This document shows, piece by piece, positions 54,227 to 64,000 of a stretch of 64,000 nucleotides of DNA. The notes under the pieces were generated by a model, which had not been told where the DNA came from, searched no databases, and saw only the letters and a list, made by a program, of their open reading frames with translations. Position 1 is the stretch's first letter; each line of letters starts with the position of its first letter. The stretch comes from Alcaligenaceae bacterium CGII-47 (GTDB taxonomy: Bacteria > Pseudomonadota > Gammaproteobacteria > Burkholderiales > Burkholderiaceae_B), in the NCBI GenBank assembly GCA_019166125.1, contig JAHTBO010000009.1:62001-126000 (forward strand). The letters run 5' to 3'. Position numbers and translations under genes: made by a program.

Positions 54227-55609
54227 TCAGAGGTCGAGCAGTCGCTGGCGATTGAGCAATTCGTCACCGTCGAGCAGACGCTTGATATCCGCCATCAATG
54301 CGAGCTCGTCAGCGCTGCGGCTGTGGTGTAAAAAAGGCTTTTTGATGCGGCCTATACCGTGCTCGGCAGATATGCTGCCGCCCACGCGTTCGACCTCTTG
54401 GTAGACCGTGGACTCGACGGCATACAGATCGGATTGCGCATGAGGCCCTGTCGATAAGTGCAGGTTGCCATCGCCCAGATGGCCGAACAGCAGGTTTTGT
54501 GCCTGCGGCCAAGTCTGGGTGAGGCGGGCGGTGACGCGTTCGATGAAGCCCGGTAATTCATGTAAGGGTATGCCCACATCAAAGGCGACATAAGGTTGCA
54601 TCGTGAGCAGGATCTCGCCGATTGCATCGCGCAATTTCCACAGCTGTGCTGCCTGCTCGTGGGTTTGCGGCAAAATGACGTCGCGCGCGAGCCCAGTATC
54701 GATCAAACCAGAGAGAAAAGCCTCTAGCTCGTGGCGGGTCGTGCCCGACTCCATCCCTTCGGTCTCAATCAGCACATAGAGCGCATAGGCACCGTCAAAC
54801 GGCGCGGGCTTGTGTAGCACGCGCGCCGCCGCCTGCAGATAATTGTTCCACATGACCTCGAATGAGGAGAGCGATGGCAAGTGTGCACGCGCCGCTTTCA
54901 GCAGGGAGGTGAGTTGATCAAAGCTATCCAAAGCGACCAGGGCACTGTCGCGCCGGTCGGGTTTGGGGAACAGGCGCAGAACCGCACGTGTAATGATGCC
55001 CAATGTTCCTTCAGTACCGATAAACAGGTGTTTGAGGTCCAGGCCCGTATTGTTTTTTAAACCCTTGTTCATCATTGAAAGCACCGTGCCGTCCGCCAAT
55101 ACGACCTCTAGGCCCAGCACCAGTTCGCGCATGGTGCCATAGCGCAAGACGCGGTTGCCACCCGCATTGGTGGCGATGTTGCCCCCGATCTGGCAGGAAC
55201 CGCGAGCGCCACAATCTAGCGGAAAGTACCAGCCTTGTTCCTCGACCTGGCGACAGAGCGCCTCAAGGATGACGCCCGCCTGCACTGTGACGGTGCCGCC
55301 CAGCGTGTCCAGTGCTTCGATGCGGTTCATGTGTTCCAAAGAGAGCACCACGTCGCCTGCGTTTGGAACGGCTGCCCCGGCCATGCCCGTGCGCCCACCT
55401 TGTATGGTGAGCGATCGGCCTTCGTGGTGACAGGCACAGACGATCTCAGATACCTCGGCAGTGTTTCTGGGGCGTAGTACCAGTGCCGGTTTGCCACTGG
55501 CCGTCAGGCCGCTCGCGTCTTGGCAGTAGCGCTGCAGATCGTCGTTGGGTGTCAGGCTGGACAGGGTGTCTGCCAGGGTATCTAGCTTGCGAAGTGGGGT
55601 GGAAATCAT
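54227..55609 (-). CDS. FAD-binding 2-hydroxyacid oxidoreductase (GlcD/D-LDH type)
   Basis: About 460 residues. The vanillyl-alcohol-oxidase-type FAD domain shows TIQGGRTGMAGAAVPNAGDVVLSL and GGNIATNAGGNRVLRYG; the C-terminal domain has HLGDGNLHLSTG and SAEHGIGRIKKPFLHHSR. Such enzymes oxidise D-2-hydroxyacids (D-lactate, glycolate, 2-hydroxyglutarate). ATG 55609 is chosen over a TTG four codons earlier. Eight bases after the ABC ATPase gene. In this setting imidazolelactate is a candidate substrate, without direct support. Confidence 0.88.
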   Translation of the reverse strand: MISTPLRKLDTLADTLSSLTPNDDLQRYCQDASGLTASGKPALVLRPRNTAEVSEIVCACHHEGRSLTIQGGRTGMAGAAVPNAGDVVLSLEHMNRIEALDTLGGTVTVQAGVILEALCRQVEEQGWYFPLDCGARGSCQIGGNIATNAGGNRVLRYGTMRELVLGLEVVLADGTVLSMMNKGLKNNTGLDLKHLFIGTEGTLGIITRAVLRLFPKPDRRDSALVALDSFDQLTSLLKAARAHLPSLSSFEVMWNNYLQAAARVLHKPAPFDGAYALYVLIETEGMESGTTRHELEAFLSGLIDTGLARDVILPQTHEQAAQLWKLRDAIGEILLTMQPYVAFDVGIPLHELPGFIERVTARLTQTWPQAQNLLFGHLGDGNLHLSTGPHAQSDLYAVESTVYQEVERVGGSISAEHGIGRIKKPFLHHSRSADELALMADIKRLLDGDELLNRQRLLDL

Positions 55610-55617
55610 GGTCGGCC

Positions 55618-56445
55618 TCAAGGGGTGTTGCCACTCTGATCCCAGAATGCGTTGCGATCCAGGTAGTTTTGCAGGAACTGTTGCAGGCGTGGATTTTTGC
55701 TGCCATGAAATAACGCCTGAGGTGGGCCGCTGGCAGCAATTTCCCCCTTGTCGAGAAAAATCACCTGGTCTGCCACCTGCGCAGCAAAGCCCATCTCGTG
55801 GGTGACGACCACCATGGTCATGCCCTCATGGGCCAGCGCCTTCATGACCTGCAGAACTTCACCCACGAGCTCCGGGTCCAGGGCGGAAGTTGGCTCATCA
55901 AACAGCATGATGTGGGGCTCCATCGCCAGTGCCCGTGCAATCGCGACGCGTTGTTGCTGGCCTCCGGATAGGCGGATGGGATATTCGTTGGCCTTGTCCG
56001 CCAGACCCACTTTTTCCAATGTCTCTAGTGCGCGTGCGTGTGCCTGGCTGCGCGGCAGACGTTTGACGCGCATCAGTGCCTCGGCGACGTTGCCTAGCGC
56101 AGTCATATGGGGCCATAGATTAAATTGCTGGAACACCATGCCGACATGTTGTCGTACCCGGTTCAATTCTGCTAATGGCGCCTTGCTGCGGATATTGTCA
56201 TGATCAATATAACCGAGCAGCTCGCCCTCGATATATACCTCACCGCTGTCGTATTCCTCTAGAAAAGCCAGCGTGCGTAGCAGCGTGCTTTTGCCCGAAC
56301 CTGACGGTCCGATGATGCACGTCACCTCGGATTTACGCACGCCGAGCGAGACATTGTTGAGGACACGATTCTGTCCATAGGCTTTGCTGATGCCGCGCAC
56401 ATCGACGAGCAGATCGCTTTTAGGGGCGCAGGAAGGTGGGGGCAT
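55618..56445 (-). CDS. Amino-acid ABC transporter ATP-binding protein
   Basis: 275 residues from ATG 56445. Walker [10 protein letters not shown], signature [14 protein letters not shown], Walker [14 protein letters not shown] and the H-loop [10 protein letters not shown] mark a polar amino-acid-type (GlnQ/HisP) ATPase. Works with the two permeases and the binding protein upstream in the same operon. Confidence 0.95.
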   Translation of the reverse strand: MPPPSCAPKSDLLVDVRGISKAYGQNRVLNNVSLGVRKSEVTCIIGPSGSGKSTLLRTLAFLEEYDSGEVYIEGELLGYIDHDNIRSKAPLAELNRVRQHVGMVFQQFNLWPHMTALGNVAEALMRVKRLPRSQAHARALETLEKVGLADKANEYPIRLSGGQQQRVAIARALAMEPHIMLFDEPTSALDPELVGEVLQVMKALAHEGMTMVVVTHEMGFAAQVADQVIFLDKGEIAASGPPQALFHGSKNPRLQQFLQNYLDRNAFWDQSGNTP

Positions 56446-56465
56446 AGTCTGAGTCTCCAGGACCG

Positions 56466-57128
56466 TTAGCGAGCCAGGTAGTGGCTGACCTTGCGCTCTG
56501 CCCACCTGCCCAACTGTTCGGTGGCGGCCACCAGGATCAGGTAGCACACCGACAGGACCAGCATGGTTTGCACATAGATGTACTGCTCGGACCCGATCTG
56601 GGTAAGGACAGCAGTCAGCTCAGGGATCGTCACGATGGATAACACAGAGGTTTCCTTGCTGAGGATGATGATTAGATTGATCAATGCCGGGGTAATAATG
56701 ACCAGCATCTGGGGCATTAGGATGCGCCAGACAATATCCAGGCGCGACATGCCCAAACACTGTGCTGCCTCGATGTGCCCACGTGGCACCGACATAAAAC
56801 CCGCACGAAAAACTTCAGCAAAATAGGCGCTGCCATAGATTGCGAGTGCAAGCACGCCTGCCGCGAGTGCCGAGAGTTCAATACCCAGCGCCGGACCGCC
56901 GTAATACAGAATGAATAGCTGGACGAGAAAAGGTGTTGTACGCAATATTTCAATATACACACGCAGCAAGGCGCGTAGCCAGCGACCTCCATAACGTTGC
57001 AAGACAGCAATGACGAAACCAATGGTGATGCCCAACAGGACGGCGCCCAGCCAGGTCATAATGGTCATGCCAAAGCCGCTGAGGACTTGCATGCCGTATT
57101 GGGAGATCAGCGCGAGGTTCTGGTCCAT
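56466..57128 (-). CDS. Amino-acid ABC transporter permease (second)
   Basis: 220-residue HisM/GlnP-type membrane protein with about five helices and the EAA loop [21 protein letters not shown] for ATPase contact. Four bases after the first permease. Confidence 0.93.
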   Translation of the reverse strand: MDQNLALISQYGMQVLSGFGMTIMTWLGAVLLGITIGFVIAVLQRYGGRWLRALLRVYIEILRTTPFLVQLFILYYGGPALGIELSALAAGVLALAIYGSAYFAEVFRAGFMSVPRGHIEAAQCLGMSRLDIVWRILMPQMLVIITPALINLIIILSKETSVLSIVTIPELTAVLTQIGSEQYIYVQTMLVLSVCYLILVAATEQLGRWAERKVSHYLAR

Positions 57129-57132
57129 GGCG

Positions 57133-57783
57133 TTAAGACCTCCCGAACCGGCGTTCGGCGTAGTGCCCGAATAGCGAAAGCATGCCGTTGATCACCATGT
57201 ACATCAAACCCGCTGCAACATAGGTCTCTAGGGGCATAAAGGTGCTGGCAGCGATATTCTGTGCGGTACGGGTGATCTCGGCGACGCCCACCACCGAGAT
57301 AAGCGAGGAAGCCTTAACCAGCAGGATCATTTCATTGATCAAAGAAGGTGTGGTGAGTTTGAGGACTTGCGGCACCTGAATGCGTGTCAGCGTATCGAGA
57401 CGCGAAAATCCCAACAATTGGGTCGCTTCGAGCTGACCGTGCGGAATCCCCAAGAAACCGCCACGCAAAATTTCACCCAGATAGGCGCCTTCACATAGGG
57501 AAATAGCCGTAATTGCGGCGACCAGTGGTGGGACGTTGATCCCTAGCGTAGGCAGAAAGTAATACGCCAGCATAAGCTGGACGAGCAGAGGGATCCCTCG
57601 GAAGATGAATACATACAGATTGCCGAGTCGTCGCAATGCCCGAGAGCGTGACAGGCTGGCCGAGGCCACGGTCAGCGCGATGACGAAGCCGATCAGTAAA
57701 CCCATCACTGATACGAGAATCGTCATCTCTGCCGCCTGCGCGAGCAGAGGCAGCGCCTGGAGGATTGCGTCCAAATCGAACAT
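57133..57783 (-). CDS. Amino-acid ABC transporter permease (first)
   Basis: 216-residue partner permease with the EAA loop LEATQLLGFSRLDTLTRIQVPQ (positions ~131-152) and RGIPLLVQLMLAYYFLP. Two different permeases plus one ATPase are the standard layout for polar amino-acid importers. Confidence 0.93.
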   Translation of the reverse strand: MFDLDAILQALPLLAQAAEMTILVSVMGLLIGFVIALTVASASLSRSRALRRLGNLYVFIFRGIPLLVQLMLAYYFLPTLGINVPPLVAAITAISLCEGAYLGEILRGGFLGIPHGQLEATQLLGFSRLDTLTRIQVPQVLKLTTPSLINEMILLVKASSLISVVGVAEITRTAQNIAASTFMPLETYVAAGLMYMVINGMLSLFGHYAERRFGRS

Positions 57784-57812
57784 CGTGCGCGCCCAGGCTT
57801 GGGTGGATCTGC

Positions 57813-58637
57813 TTAGACGTTAGGCACGAAGTCGGCGATCGGAACCTCCATTTCCATACCAAACCATTTCTTCTGCAAAGCAGCCAGGCGACCGTCCTTA
57901 TGCATGGTCAGGATCACGTCGTCGATCGCCTTGATAAGCGAGTCGCTATCCGCGCCCTGGTGGCCCATAAATGCAAAATAAACCTTCTTGCCGATGCTGG
58001 GCTGGACGACGGCAAACTGCTTGGGGCGCTCTTTGGCGGCAACAGCGATATTGGTGATCGAGTGTCCGACCGCCATAATACGGCCGGTGGCCAGGTCAGC
58101 ATAGGCTTGATTAAAATCGACGTATTCTTTGATCTCTGGGGGCGGGTTGAGTGTTTCGGCATAGGCCTTCATCTGGGCGAGCTGCGATGAGCCACGCTGG
58201 CTGCCGATGACTTTTCCGGCGACCTGCTCGGGTTTGGTGAAATCCGTATCCTTGGCGTTCTTGAGGAATGCCACCGTACCGTCAGCGATCGGCAGGGTAA
58301 AGTGGTAGCGATCTTTACGAGCCTGGGTGACGTTCAGTGGACCGGCGACCAGATCGAATTTTTTGGCATCCAGACCTGGCAGCACGCTTGCCCAGGGTAG
58401 GTCGATGAAGCGGATCTTGACGTTGAGAGCCTTGCCGACATCGGCAAAAAATTCCTTATTGAAACCTTCCTGTTTACCGTCCTTCAGGAAATCGAAGGGC
58501 GCAAATTGCATCTCTGTGCCGATAACCAGCTCGCCTGCCTTTTTGACCTGATCAAGCTGATCTGCGTGTGAGGGGAGAGCAACCATCGCCAGGCAGGCCG
58601 ATGCCAGTAGTAACTTAAAAGTAGAAGCGATACGCAT
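57813..58637 (-). CDS. Amino-acid ABC transporter substrate-binding protein
   Basis: 274 residues from ATG 58637, with GAGGAG nine bases upstream. Signal peptide to about residue 25 (ALPSHADQL). Family 3 binding fold: GTEMQFAPFDFLKDGKQEGF, PWASVLPGLDAKKFDLVAG and IGSQRGSSQL. It heads the operon, and a promoter with an overlapping HutC-like operator lies before it, so histidine or a related imidazole acid is the likely ligand. Ligand inferred from context only. Confidence 0.92.
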   Translation of the reverse strand: MRIASTFKLLLASACLAMVALPSHADQLDQVKKAGELVIGTEMQFAPFDFLKDGKQEGFNKEFFADVGKALNVKIRFIDLPWASVLPGLDAKKFDLVAGPLNVTQARKDRYHFTLPIADGTVAFLKNAKDTDFTKPEQVAGKVIGSQRGSSQLAQMKAYAETLNPPPEIKEYVDFNQAYADLATGRIMAVGHSITNIAVAAKERPKQFAVVQPSIGKKVYFAFMGHQGADSDSLIKAIDDVILTMHKDGRLAALQKKWFGMEMEVPIADFVPNV

Positions 58638-58669
58638 ACGTGTACTCCTCGGTGAATTGGCTATCAAAA

Positions 58670-58697
58670 GGTATATACATTTGACCCTCTCTGTCAA
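58670..58697 (-). promoter_or_regulatory. Promoter and HutC-like operator of the ABC importer operon
   Basis: On the minus strand a perfect -35 TTGACA (58692-58697) is 16 bases from TATACC (58670-58675). The operator-like TGTATATACC (58670-58679) covers the -10 box and differs from the hutI and hutU sites at two positions (TGTCTATACA read in its other orientation is TGTATAGACA). Binding here would block transcription. Confidence 0.6.
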
Positions 58698-58800
58698 TCA
58701 ATTTTCCCTTTTATTGGACGCTATAACATGGAATTAGGGGTAAATACGGGGTGCAGCGTCATCCATGAAACACGCTGATTCCTTTGTAGCCTGGTTTTAA

Positions 58801-60183
<1,383 letters not shown>

Positions 60184-60222
60184 GCACGAGGACACTGAGC
60201 ATATGGCGATGAGCATGCGACG

Positions 60223-61164
60223 ATGAGCAATCTACAGGGACTCTGGCAAGGCCGCGATGACCGCGCCGAGCAGGGCGATACGCGTCGGCTGTTTCAGATC
60301 GTGCGTCACGACGAGGCCTATGCCTCGGGGGATGCGGTGTTGTGTGGGTTTGCTAGCGACGCAGGCGTGCGGCGTAATCATGGTCGCCCGGGAGCCCGCG
60401 GAGGACCTGTGGCCATGCGCCGTGCGCTGGCGGGGTTGCCGGCGCATGGCCTGGACGCCGTGTGGGATGCCGGAGATATCGCGTGTGAGGGCGATGAGTT
60501 AGAGGCCGCGCAGGCGGCGCAGGGGCGCCGCGTCGCGGATATTCTGAGGCGAGGATCCCGTTTATTTGTAATGGGAGGCGGCCATGAACTTGCGTGGGCG
60601 GATTTCCAGGGCCTGCGCGAGCATCTGTATACGACCGATGCGCCCCGAGGGGGGTCTTTGCTTATTGTTAATCTGGATGCGCATTTTGATCTGCGTAGCA
60701 GCCGCCCAGGCAGCTCAGGCACCCCTTTTGATCAGATTCTGCAGGACAGCCGTGAGCGCGGGCTGCCTGTACGCTATGCGTGTTTTGGTGTTTCGCGACT
60801 GGGCAATACCGCGGGTCTGTACGCCCATGCACAGGCCCTGGGTGTGACCTACGTCGAGGACATGCAGATGCAGGAGCGCGATCTGACTCAGCGTCTATAT
60901 GAGCTGGATGACATGATCAGTAGTGTTGATCATGTTTATCTGACGATTGATCTGGATGTGCTGCCTGCATCCGTCGCACCAGGCGTCTCGGCGCCAGCGC
61001 CCTTGGGTGTGCCGCTGTCCGTGGTCGAGGCCTTCGTGCAACGTATCAAGGGCTCGGGTAAGTTACGCCTGGCCGATATGGCAGAGTTCAATCCCGAGTT
61101 CGATTGCGACCAGCACACTGCACGTGTGGCGGCGCGCTTGGCCTGGACCTTGCTACAACCCTGA
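60223..61164 (+). CDS. hutG: Formimidoylglutamase HutG (arginase family)
   Basis: 313-residue manganese enzyme of the arginase/ureohydrolase family, last hut step: N-formimidoyl-L-glutamate to glutamate and formamide. Metal-ligand motifs GGGHE ([10 protein letters not shown]), DAHFD ([10 protein letters not shown]) and DLDVLP with the following PGVSAPAP are present. Together with HutH, HutU and HutI it completes a four-enzyme route to glutamate; the alternative HutF deiminase is not seen. 39 bases after serS and perhaps read through from it. Convergent with hutC. Confidence 0.9.
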   Translation: MSNLQGLWQGRDDRAEQGDTRRLFQIVRHDEAYASGDAVLCGFASDAGVRRNHGRPGARGGPVAMRRALAGLPAHGLDAVWDAGDIACEGDELEAAQAAQGRRVADILRRGSRLFVMGGGHELAWADFQGLREHLYTTDAPRGGSLLIVNLDAHFDLRSSRPGSSGTPFDQILQDSRERGLPVRYACFGVSRLGNTAGLYAHAQALGVTYVEDMQMQERDLTQRLYELDDMISSVDHVYLTIDLDVLPASVAPGVSAPAPLGVPLSVVEAFVQRIKGSGKLRLADMAEFNPEFDCDQHTARVAARLAWTLLQP

Positions 61165-61169
61165 GCCGT

Positions 61170-61898
61170 TCAAATTTTTCCGGCAAGTTTATAGCGATTG
61201 CCCGGATACCACATCACTGCCTGAGACGCGAATGCGCCGCCCGAAAATGTCGTGCGATCCAGCACCAGACAGGGCTGCGAGAGTGGAATATCCAGTCGGG
61301 TGGCGATCTCTTGCACGGGCAACATGACTTCGATCGTGTAGTGGCCCGTAGGCGCTGGCGCCGTATGCATCAAATATTCATTAGGCGTCGTGCGCGACCA
61401 ATCCTGCTCAAGGTAGCCTGGAATGCGCTCGGCATCCACGAACCGGTCCTCCATCTGGATGGGGGCGGCGTTCTCGAAGTGGATGATAATGGAATGGAAG
61501 AGGGGGGCCTGTGCCTTGAGATGGAACCGCTGCGCCTGCGCAGGACTTGCCTTGGTGCGTTCGAGCAGCAGCACCTCGCAGGAATGCGTGTGTCCGCGAT
61601 CACGAATATCCTGGGCAATGCTACGGATCTCGATCAGGGTAGACTGGATTTTGGATGGTGCAACGTAGGTGCCTGAGCCCTGGTAACGCACTAAAACTTG
61701 ATCTGTCGTGAGCTCGCGCAAGGCACGATGCACCGTCATGCGCGATACCTGAAACTGCTCGCACAGTGCCAACTCGGTCGGGATAACGTCCCCTTCTCGC
61801 CAGGTACCATTGCCGATATTTTCCAGCACGAAATCCTTGATTCTCTGGTAGGCGGGTAGAGCAGAACGATTCTTATTGGCCAGTGCGGCGTCATGCAT
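61170..61898 (-). CDS. hutC: Histidine utilisation repressor HutC (GntR family)
   Basis: 242 residues. The N-terminal GntR winged helix-turn-helix (about 15-80) has YQRIKDFVLENIGNGTW and QFQVSRMTVHRALRELT; the UTRA ligand domain (about 95-235) has AQDIRDRGH and RTTPNEYLM. In other proteobacteria HutC is released by urocanate. Transcribed opposite to hutG with five bases between stops. I see no HutC-like site before its own start. Confidence 0.93.
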   Translation of the reverse strand: MHDAALANKNRSALPAYQRIKDFVLENIGNGTWREGDVIPTELALCEQFQVSRMTVHRALRELTTDQVLVRYQGSGTYVAPSKIQSTLIEIRSIAQDIRDRGHTHSCEVLLLERTKASPAQAQRFHLKAQAPLFHSIIIHFENAAPIQMEDRFVDAERIPGYLEQDWSRTTPNEYLMHTAPAPTGHYTIEVMLPVQEIATRLDIPLSQPCLVLDRTTFSGGAFASQAVMWYPGNRYKLAGKI

Positions 61899-61982
61899 GG
61901 TGGGGTTCCTGATGAGCGTTTTGTTAAATCCGCCTTGATGATAAACCTAGACTTGGGGGAGGATGAATTTCCTTGGCTGTGC

Positions 61983-62011
61983 CAGACAGGCCGCGCCATT
62001 CGTGCTAAGAT
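61983..62011 (+). promoter_or_regulatory. Promoter of tRNA-Ser(CGA)
   Basis: CAGACA (61983-61988) and TAAGAT (62006-62011) are 17 bases apart, giving a start about 25 bases before the tRNA. Confidence 0.45.
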
Positions 62012-62042
62012 GCGCGCCTCGACTCGCTTACTCGGCGAACCC

Positions 62043-62133
62043 GGACAGGTGGCAGAGTGGTCGAATGTACCTGACTCGAAATCAGGCGTACGGTTTCCCC
62101 GTACCGTGGGTTCGAATCCCACCCTGTCCGCCA
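62043..62133 (+). tRNA. tRNA-Ser (anticodon CGA)
   Basis: 91 nt with encoded CCA. Acceptor GGACAGG pairs with CCTGTCC, the anticodon loop is ACTCGAAAT with CGA, and a long variable arm (GTACGG/CCGTAC) marks a class II tRNA for serine. T-arm GGTTCGAATC-like (GTGGGTTCGAATCCCAC) is intact. Confidence 0.97.
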
Positions 62134-62285
62134 ATGAAAGCAAGAGCCACTCTACAAGCATTTCCATTTTAATGTGGAAGTCTTCCGTAATCCCTTCTGA
62201 TTCAGAGAAGCACCGATTCTCATCCATGTCGTGCAAGGCGTGACTCGTGCACAGGTGCGCCGACGATCGACACACAGGAACAAAT

Positions 62286-62588
62286 ATGAGCCAGGAATCC
62301 ATCAGGGTCAAAGAAGCCGTCGCTCTCGGTAAACGACGCTTTTTCGAACAACATCCGCAATTGCTGGCCGAGGCCGATGCAGCGGCCGACCAGGAGGCTG
62401 CGATTCGGGACTCTGGCTTGGCTGATTTGCGCGAGGTCGCCAGATATCGTGTGATTGCGTCCTTTGCCAAGGGGCACAATCAAGACAGCTTTGCAATGCT
62501 GCTAGAGCTGGGTACGGATTCACCCGAGCAGTTTCAGCAGTTGATCGCTGCGCAGAATACGCATATCAAAAAATCGATCGGCATGTGA
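62286..62588 (+). CDS. Small protein of unknown function
   Basis: 100 residues, acidic and helical, no signal peptide, cysteines or membrane segments. ATG 62286 has AGGAA at good spacing. The sequence (ESIRVKEAVALGKRRFFEQHP, DLREVARYRVIASFAKGHNQ) does not match a family I know. It stands alone between tRNA-Ser and bdhA. Coding is supported by ribosome site and codon use only. Confidence 0.65.
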   Translation: MSQESIRVKEAVALGKRRFFEQHPQLLAEADAAADQEAAIRDSGLADLREVARYRVIASFAKGHNQDSFAMLLELGTDSPEQFQQLIAAQNTHIKKSIGM

Positions 62589-62688
62589 GCCGGTCTGACG
62601 TGGTGCTTAGCCGCTCTTAAGCAAGCCGTCATCTCCCCCGCGTTACACTGATTCTGTCTTATTCATGTGTACCAAGGAGTCTGTGATC

Positions 62689-63471
62689 ATGCTAAAAGGA
62701 AAAAAAGCGGTTGTTACCGGATCAACCAGTGGCATTGGCTTGGCGATTGCGCGGGAATTGGCGCGTAATGGTGCAGACCTTATCATTAACGGTTTTGGTG
62801 ATGCGCAAGCCATCGAGCAGGAGCGCACCGGGCTAGAGCGCGAGTTTGGCATCAAGGCCACCTATCTGAATGCCGATATGATGCAGGCCGATGCGGCGCG
62901 CGCTTTTATTGGTGAGGCGATAAAGGCATTGGGCGGTATCGATATCTTGGTGAATAATGCCGGTATTCAGCATGTCGATCTGATCGAGGACTTTCCGATC
63001 GATAAGTGGAATGCCATCATTGCGCTAAACCTCTCGGCGGTCTTTCATGGCACCGCCGCAGCGCTGCCTTCTATGAAGCAGCAAAAATGGGGGCGCATCA
63101 TCAATATCGCCTCGGCTCATGGCTTGGTTGCCTCGGTACAGAAGTCCGCCTATGTTGCGGCCAAGCATGGTGTGGTCGGCCTCACGAAAGTCACGGCGCT
63201 GGAAAACGCGGGTTTAGGCGTGACGTGTAATGCTATTTGTCCGGGTTGGGTGCGCACACCTCTAGTCGAAAAGCAGATCCAGGCCATGGCCAAGGATAAG
63301 GGCCTGAGCGTCGAGGATGCCGCGCGCGAGTTGCTGTTTGAAAAGCAACCCTCGCTTGAGTTCGTCACGCCAGAGCAGTTGGGGCAGGCCGCTGTGTTTC
63401 TCGCCTCTGATGCAGCGGCGCAAATGACCGGTACGACCTTATCCATTGACGGCGGTTGGACCGCTCGTTAA
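62689..63471 (+). CDS. bdhA: 3-hydroxybutyrate dehydrogenase
   Basis: 260-residue NAD-dependent short-chain dehydrogenase that oxidises (R)-3-hydroxybutyrate to acetoacetate in PHB turnover. GSTSGIGLAIA at the nucleotide site, NNAGIQHVDLIEDFP, IASAHG (Ser) and YVAAKHG (Tyr-Lys) are conserved, as is the CPGWVRTPLVEKQI segment specific to this family. ATG 62689 is chosen because AAGGAG lies nine bases upstream. It complements phaB-phaR at the other end of the window. Confidence 0.93.
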   Translation: MLKGKKAVVTGSTSGIGLAIARELARNGADLIINGFGDAQAIEQERTGLEREFGIKATYLNADMMQADAARAFIGEAIKALGGIDILVNNAGIQHVDLIEDFPIDKWNAIIALNLSAVFHGTAAALPSMKQQKWGRIINIASAHGLVASVQKSAYVAAKHGVVGLTKVTALENAGLGVTCNAICPGWVRTPLVEKQIQAMAKDKGLSVEDAARELLFEKQPSLEFVTPEQLGQAAVFLASDAAAQMTGTTLSIDGGWTAR

Positions 63472-63493
63472 TTATCCTACGCAGCGTTGACCT

Positions 63494-63536
63494 ATGCTGC
63501 TATCGCGTCCGAGTGGGACGCGGCGGCAGCATTTTT
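63494..63536 (+). terminator. Terminator after bdhA
   Basis: Two stacked stems, ATGCTGC/GCAGCAT outside and GCGTCC/GGACGC inside, followed by TTTTT. Confidence 0.8.
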
Positions 63537-63547
63537 GTGGAGTTCCG

Positions 63548-64000
63548 ATGTTGACTGTCCTGTCGCCGGCCAAGAAGCTGGATTACGATTCGCCTGTACG
63601 CACCGCCTTGTATACCGAGCCAATATTTGTCGACCAAGCGCATGCGCTGATTCGCGTCATGCGGCAAAAATCAGTATCCGATATCGCGCAGCTTATGAAA
63701 CTCAGTGAGCCCTTGGCGCGCCTGAATGCAGACCGTTATGCCGCCTGGGCACCGCGCTTTGGTCTGGACAATGCTCGCCAGGCGGTGTTGGCTTTTAATG
63801 GTGATGTCTATGCGGGCCTGCAAGCGACGGAGCTATCCGATGCACAATTGGCTTGGGCCCAGGATCATTTGGCTATTCTCAGTGGTTTGTATGGCGTGTT
63901 GCGGCCGCTTGATCTGATGCAGGCGTATCGACTGGAAATGGGCACGCGTCTGACGACGGATCGGGGTGCAAATCTTGTTGCGTTCTGGGGTTCGACGATT
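63548..64000 (+). CDS. yaaA: YaaA-family peroxide stress protein (3' truncated by window edge)
   Basis: 151 codons are visible, open to the last base; the family is about 255 residues. The start MLTVLSPAKKLDYDSP is the DUF328/YaaA signature, and the segments FNGDVYAGLQA and LSGLYGVLRPLDLMQAYRLEMGT follow in family order. YaaA lowers free iron and limits oxidative DNA damage during peroxide stress in E. coli. GGAG lies five bases before the ATG. Separated from bdhA by a terminator. Confidence 0.93.
   Translation, partial: MLTVLSPAKKLDYDSPVRTALYTEPIFVDQAHALIRVMRQKSVSDIAQLMKLSEPLARLNADRYAAWAPRFGLDNARQAVLAFNGDVYAGLQATELSDAQLAWAQDHLAILSGLYGVLRPLDLMQAYRLEMGTRLTTDRGANLVAFWGSTI

Overview
This 64 kb window looks like a chromosomal segment of a betaproteobacterium of the order Burkholderiales, most likely family Alcaligenaceae. 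The evidence is the PHB genes (phaB, phaR, bdhA), a Bordetella-type ftrABCD-like iron system, a 14-gene nuo operon followed by a DUF2818 gene, Bordetella-like porin sequence, and a high-GC coding pattern. Family placement is inference from gene content and protein similarity seen by eye. Almost all of it is ordinary, densely packed chromosome. The two outermost genes, phaB on the left and yaaA on the right, are cut by the window edges.

Layout: 1-1215 end of a PHB locus (phaB, phaR, terminator). 1236-4516 iron uptake operon (P19-like protein, cupredoxin, FTR1 permease, polyferredoxin) behind a Fur-like palindrome. 4606-4723 initiator tRNA-fMet with its terminator. 4791-7163 scpB-rluB. 7197-15317 the translation/transcription operon rimP-nusA-infB-rbfA-truB-typA, with a terminator-like hairpin just before rimP. 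15463-19100 an envelope trio: CHASE2 membrane protein, small exported protein, M48 lipoprotein protease. 19297-20442 a general porin. 20560-21273 a small accessory patch: a probable group II intron remnant and an orphan PemK/MazF-like toxin. 21506-36560 nuoA-N plus DUF2818. 36628-40079 a YqiA-like hydrolase, then a malate/L-lactate dehydrogenase-family gene cut in two by an intact IS200/IS605 element (tnpA, tnpB). 40101-40267 a candidate small RNA. 40286-46522 an SMR efflux gene, an Smr-domain gene, trxB, ftsK, lolA and rarA. 46533-61898 a histidine utilisation (hut) island with an ABC importer and three CoA/redox genes, with serS embedded in it. 62043-64000 tRNA-Ser(CGA), a small unknown gene, bdhA, and the start of yaaA.

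Two items stand out. First, the IS element sits at 38172-39941, directly 3' of TTGAC. Removing exactly those 1770 bases restores a full-length 341-residue dehydrogenase in frame, so the insertion can be read to the base and looks recent. Its TnpB keeps the three RuvC acidic residues, and the sequence after its right end, its expected guide, is the interrupted gene itself. Second, the hut island holds the usual enzymes HutH, HutU, HutI, HutG, HutD and the repressor HutC. It also holds a same-strand cluster of ABC importer, FAD-linked 2-hydroxyacid oxidoreductase, CaiB-type CoA-transferase and acyl-CoA dehydrogenase running into hutUH. Matching HutC-like operators precede hutI/hutD, hutU and the importer gene. 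I infer that this cluster feeds a histidine-derived side substrate, such as imidazolepropionate or imidazolelactate, into urocanate. The island also separates serS from ftsK-lolA-rarA, which are neighbours of serS in many proteobacteria.
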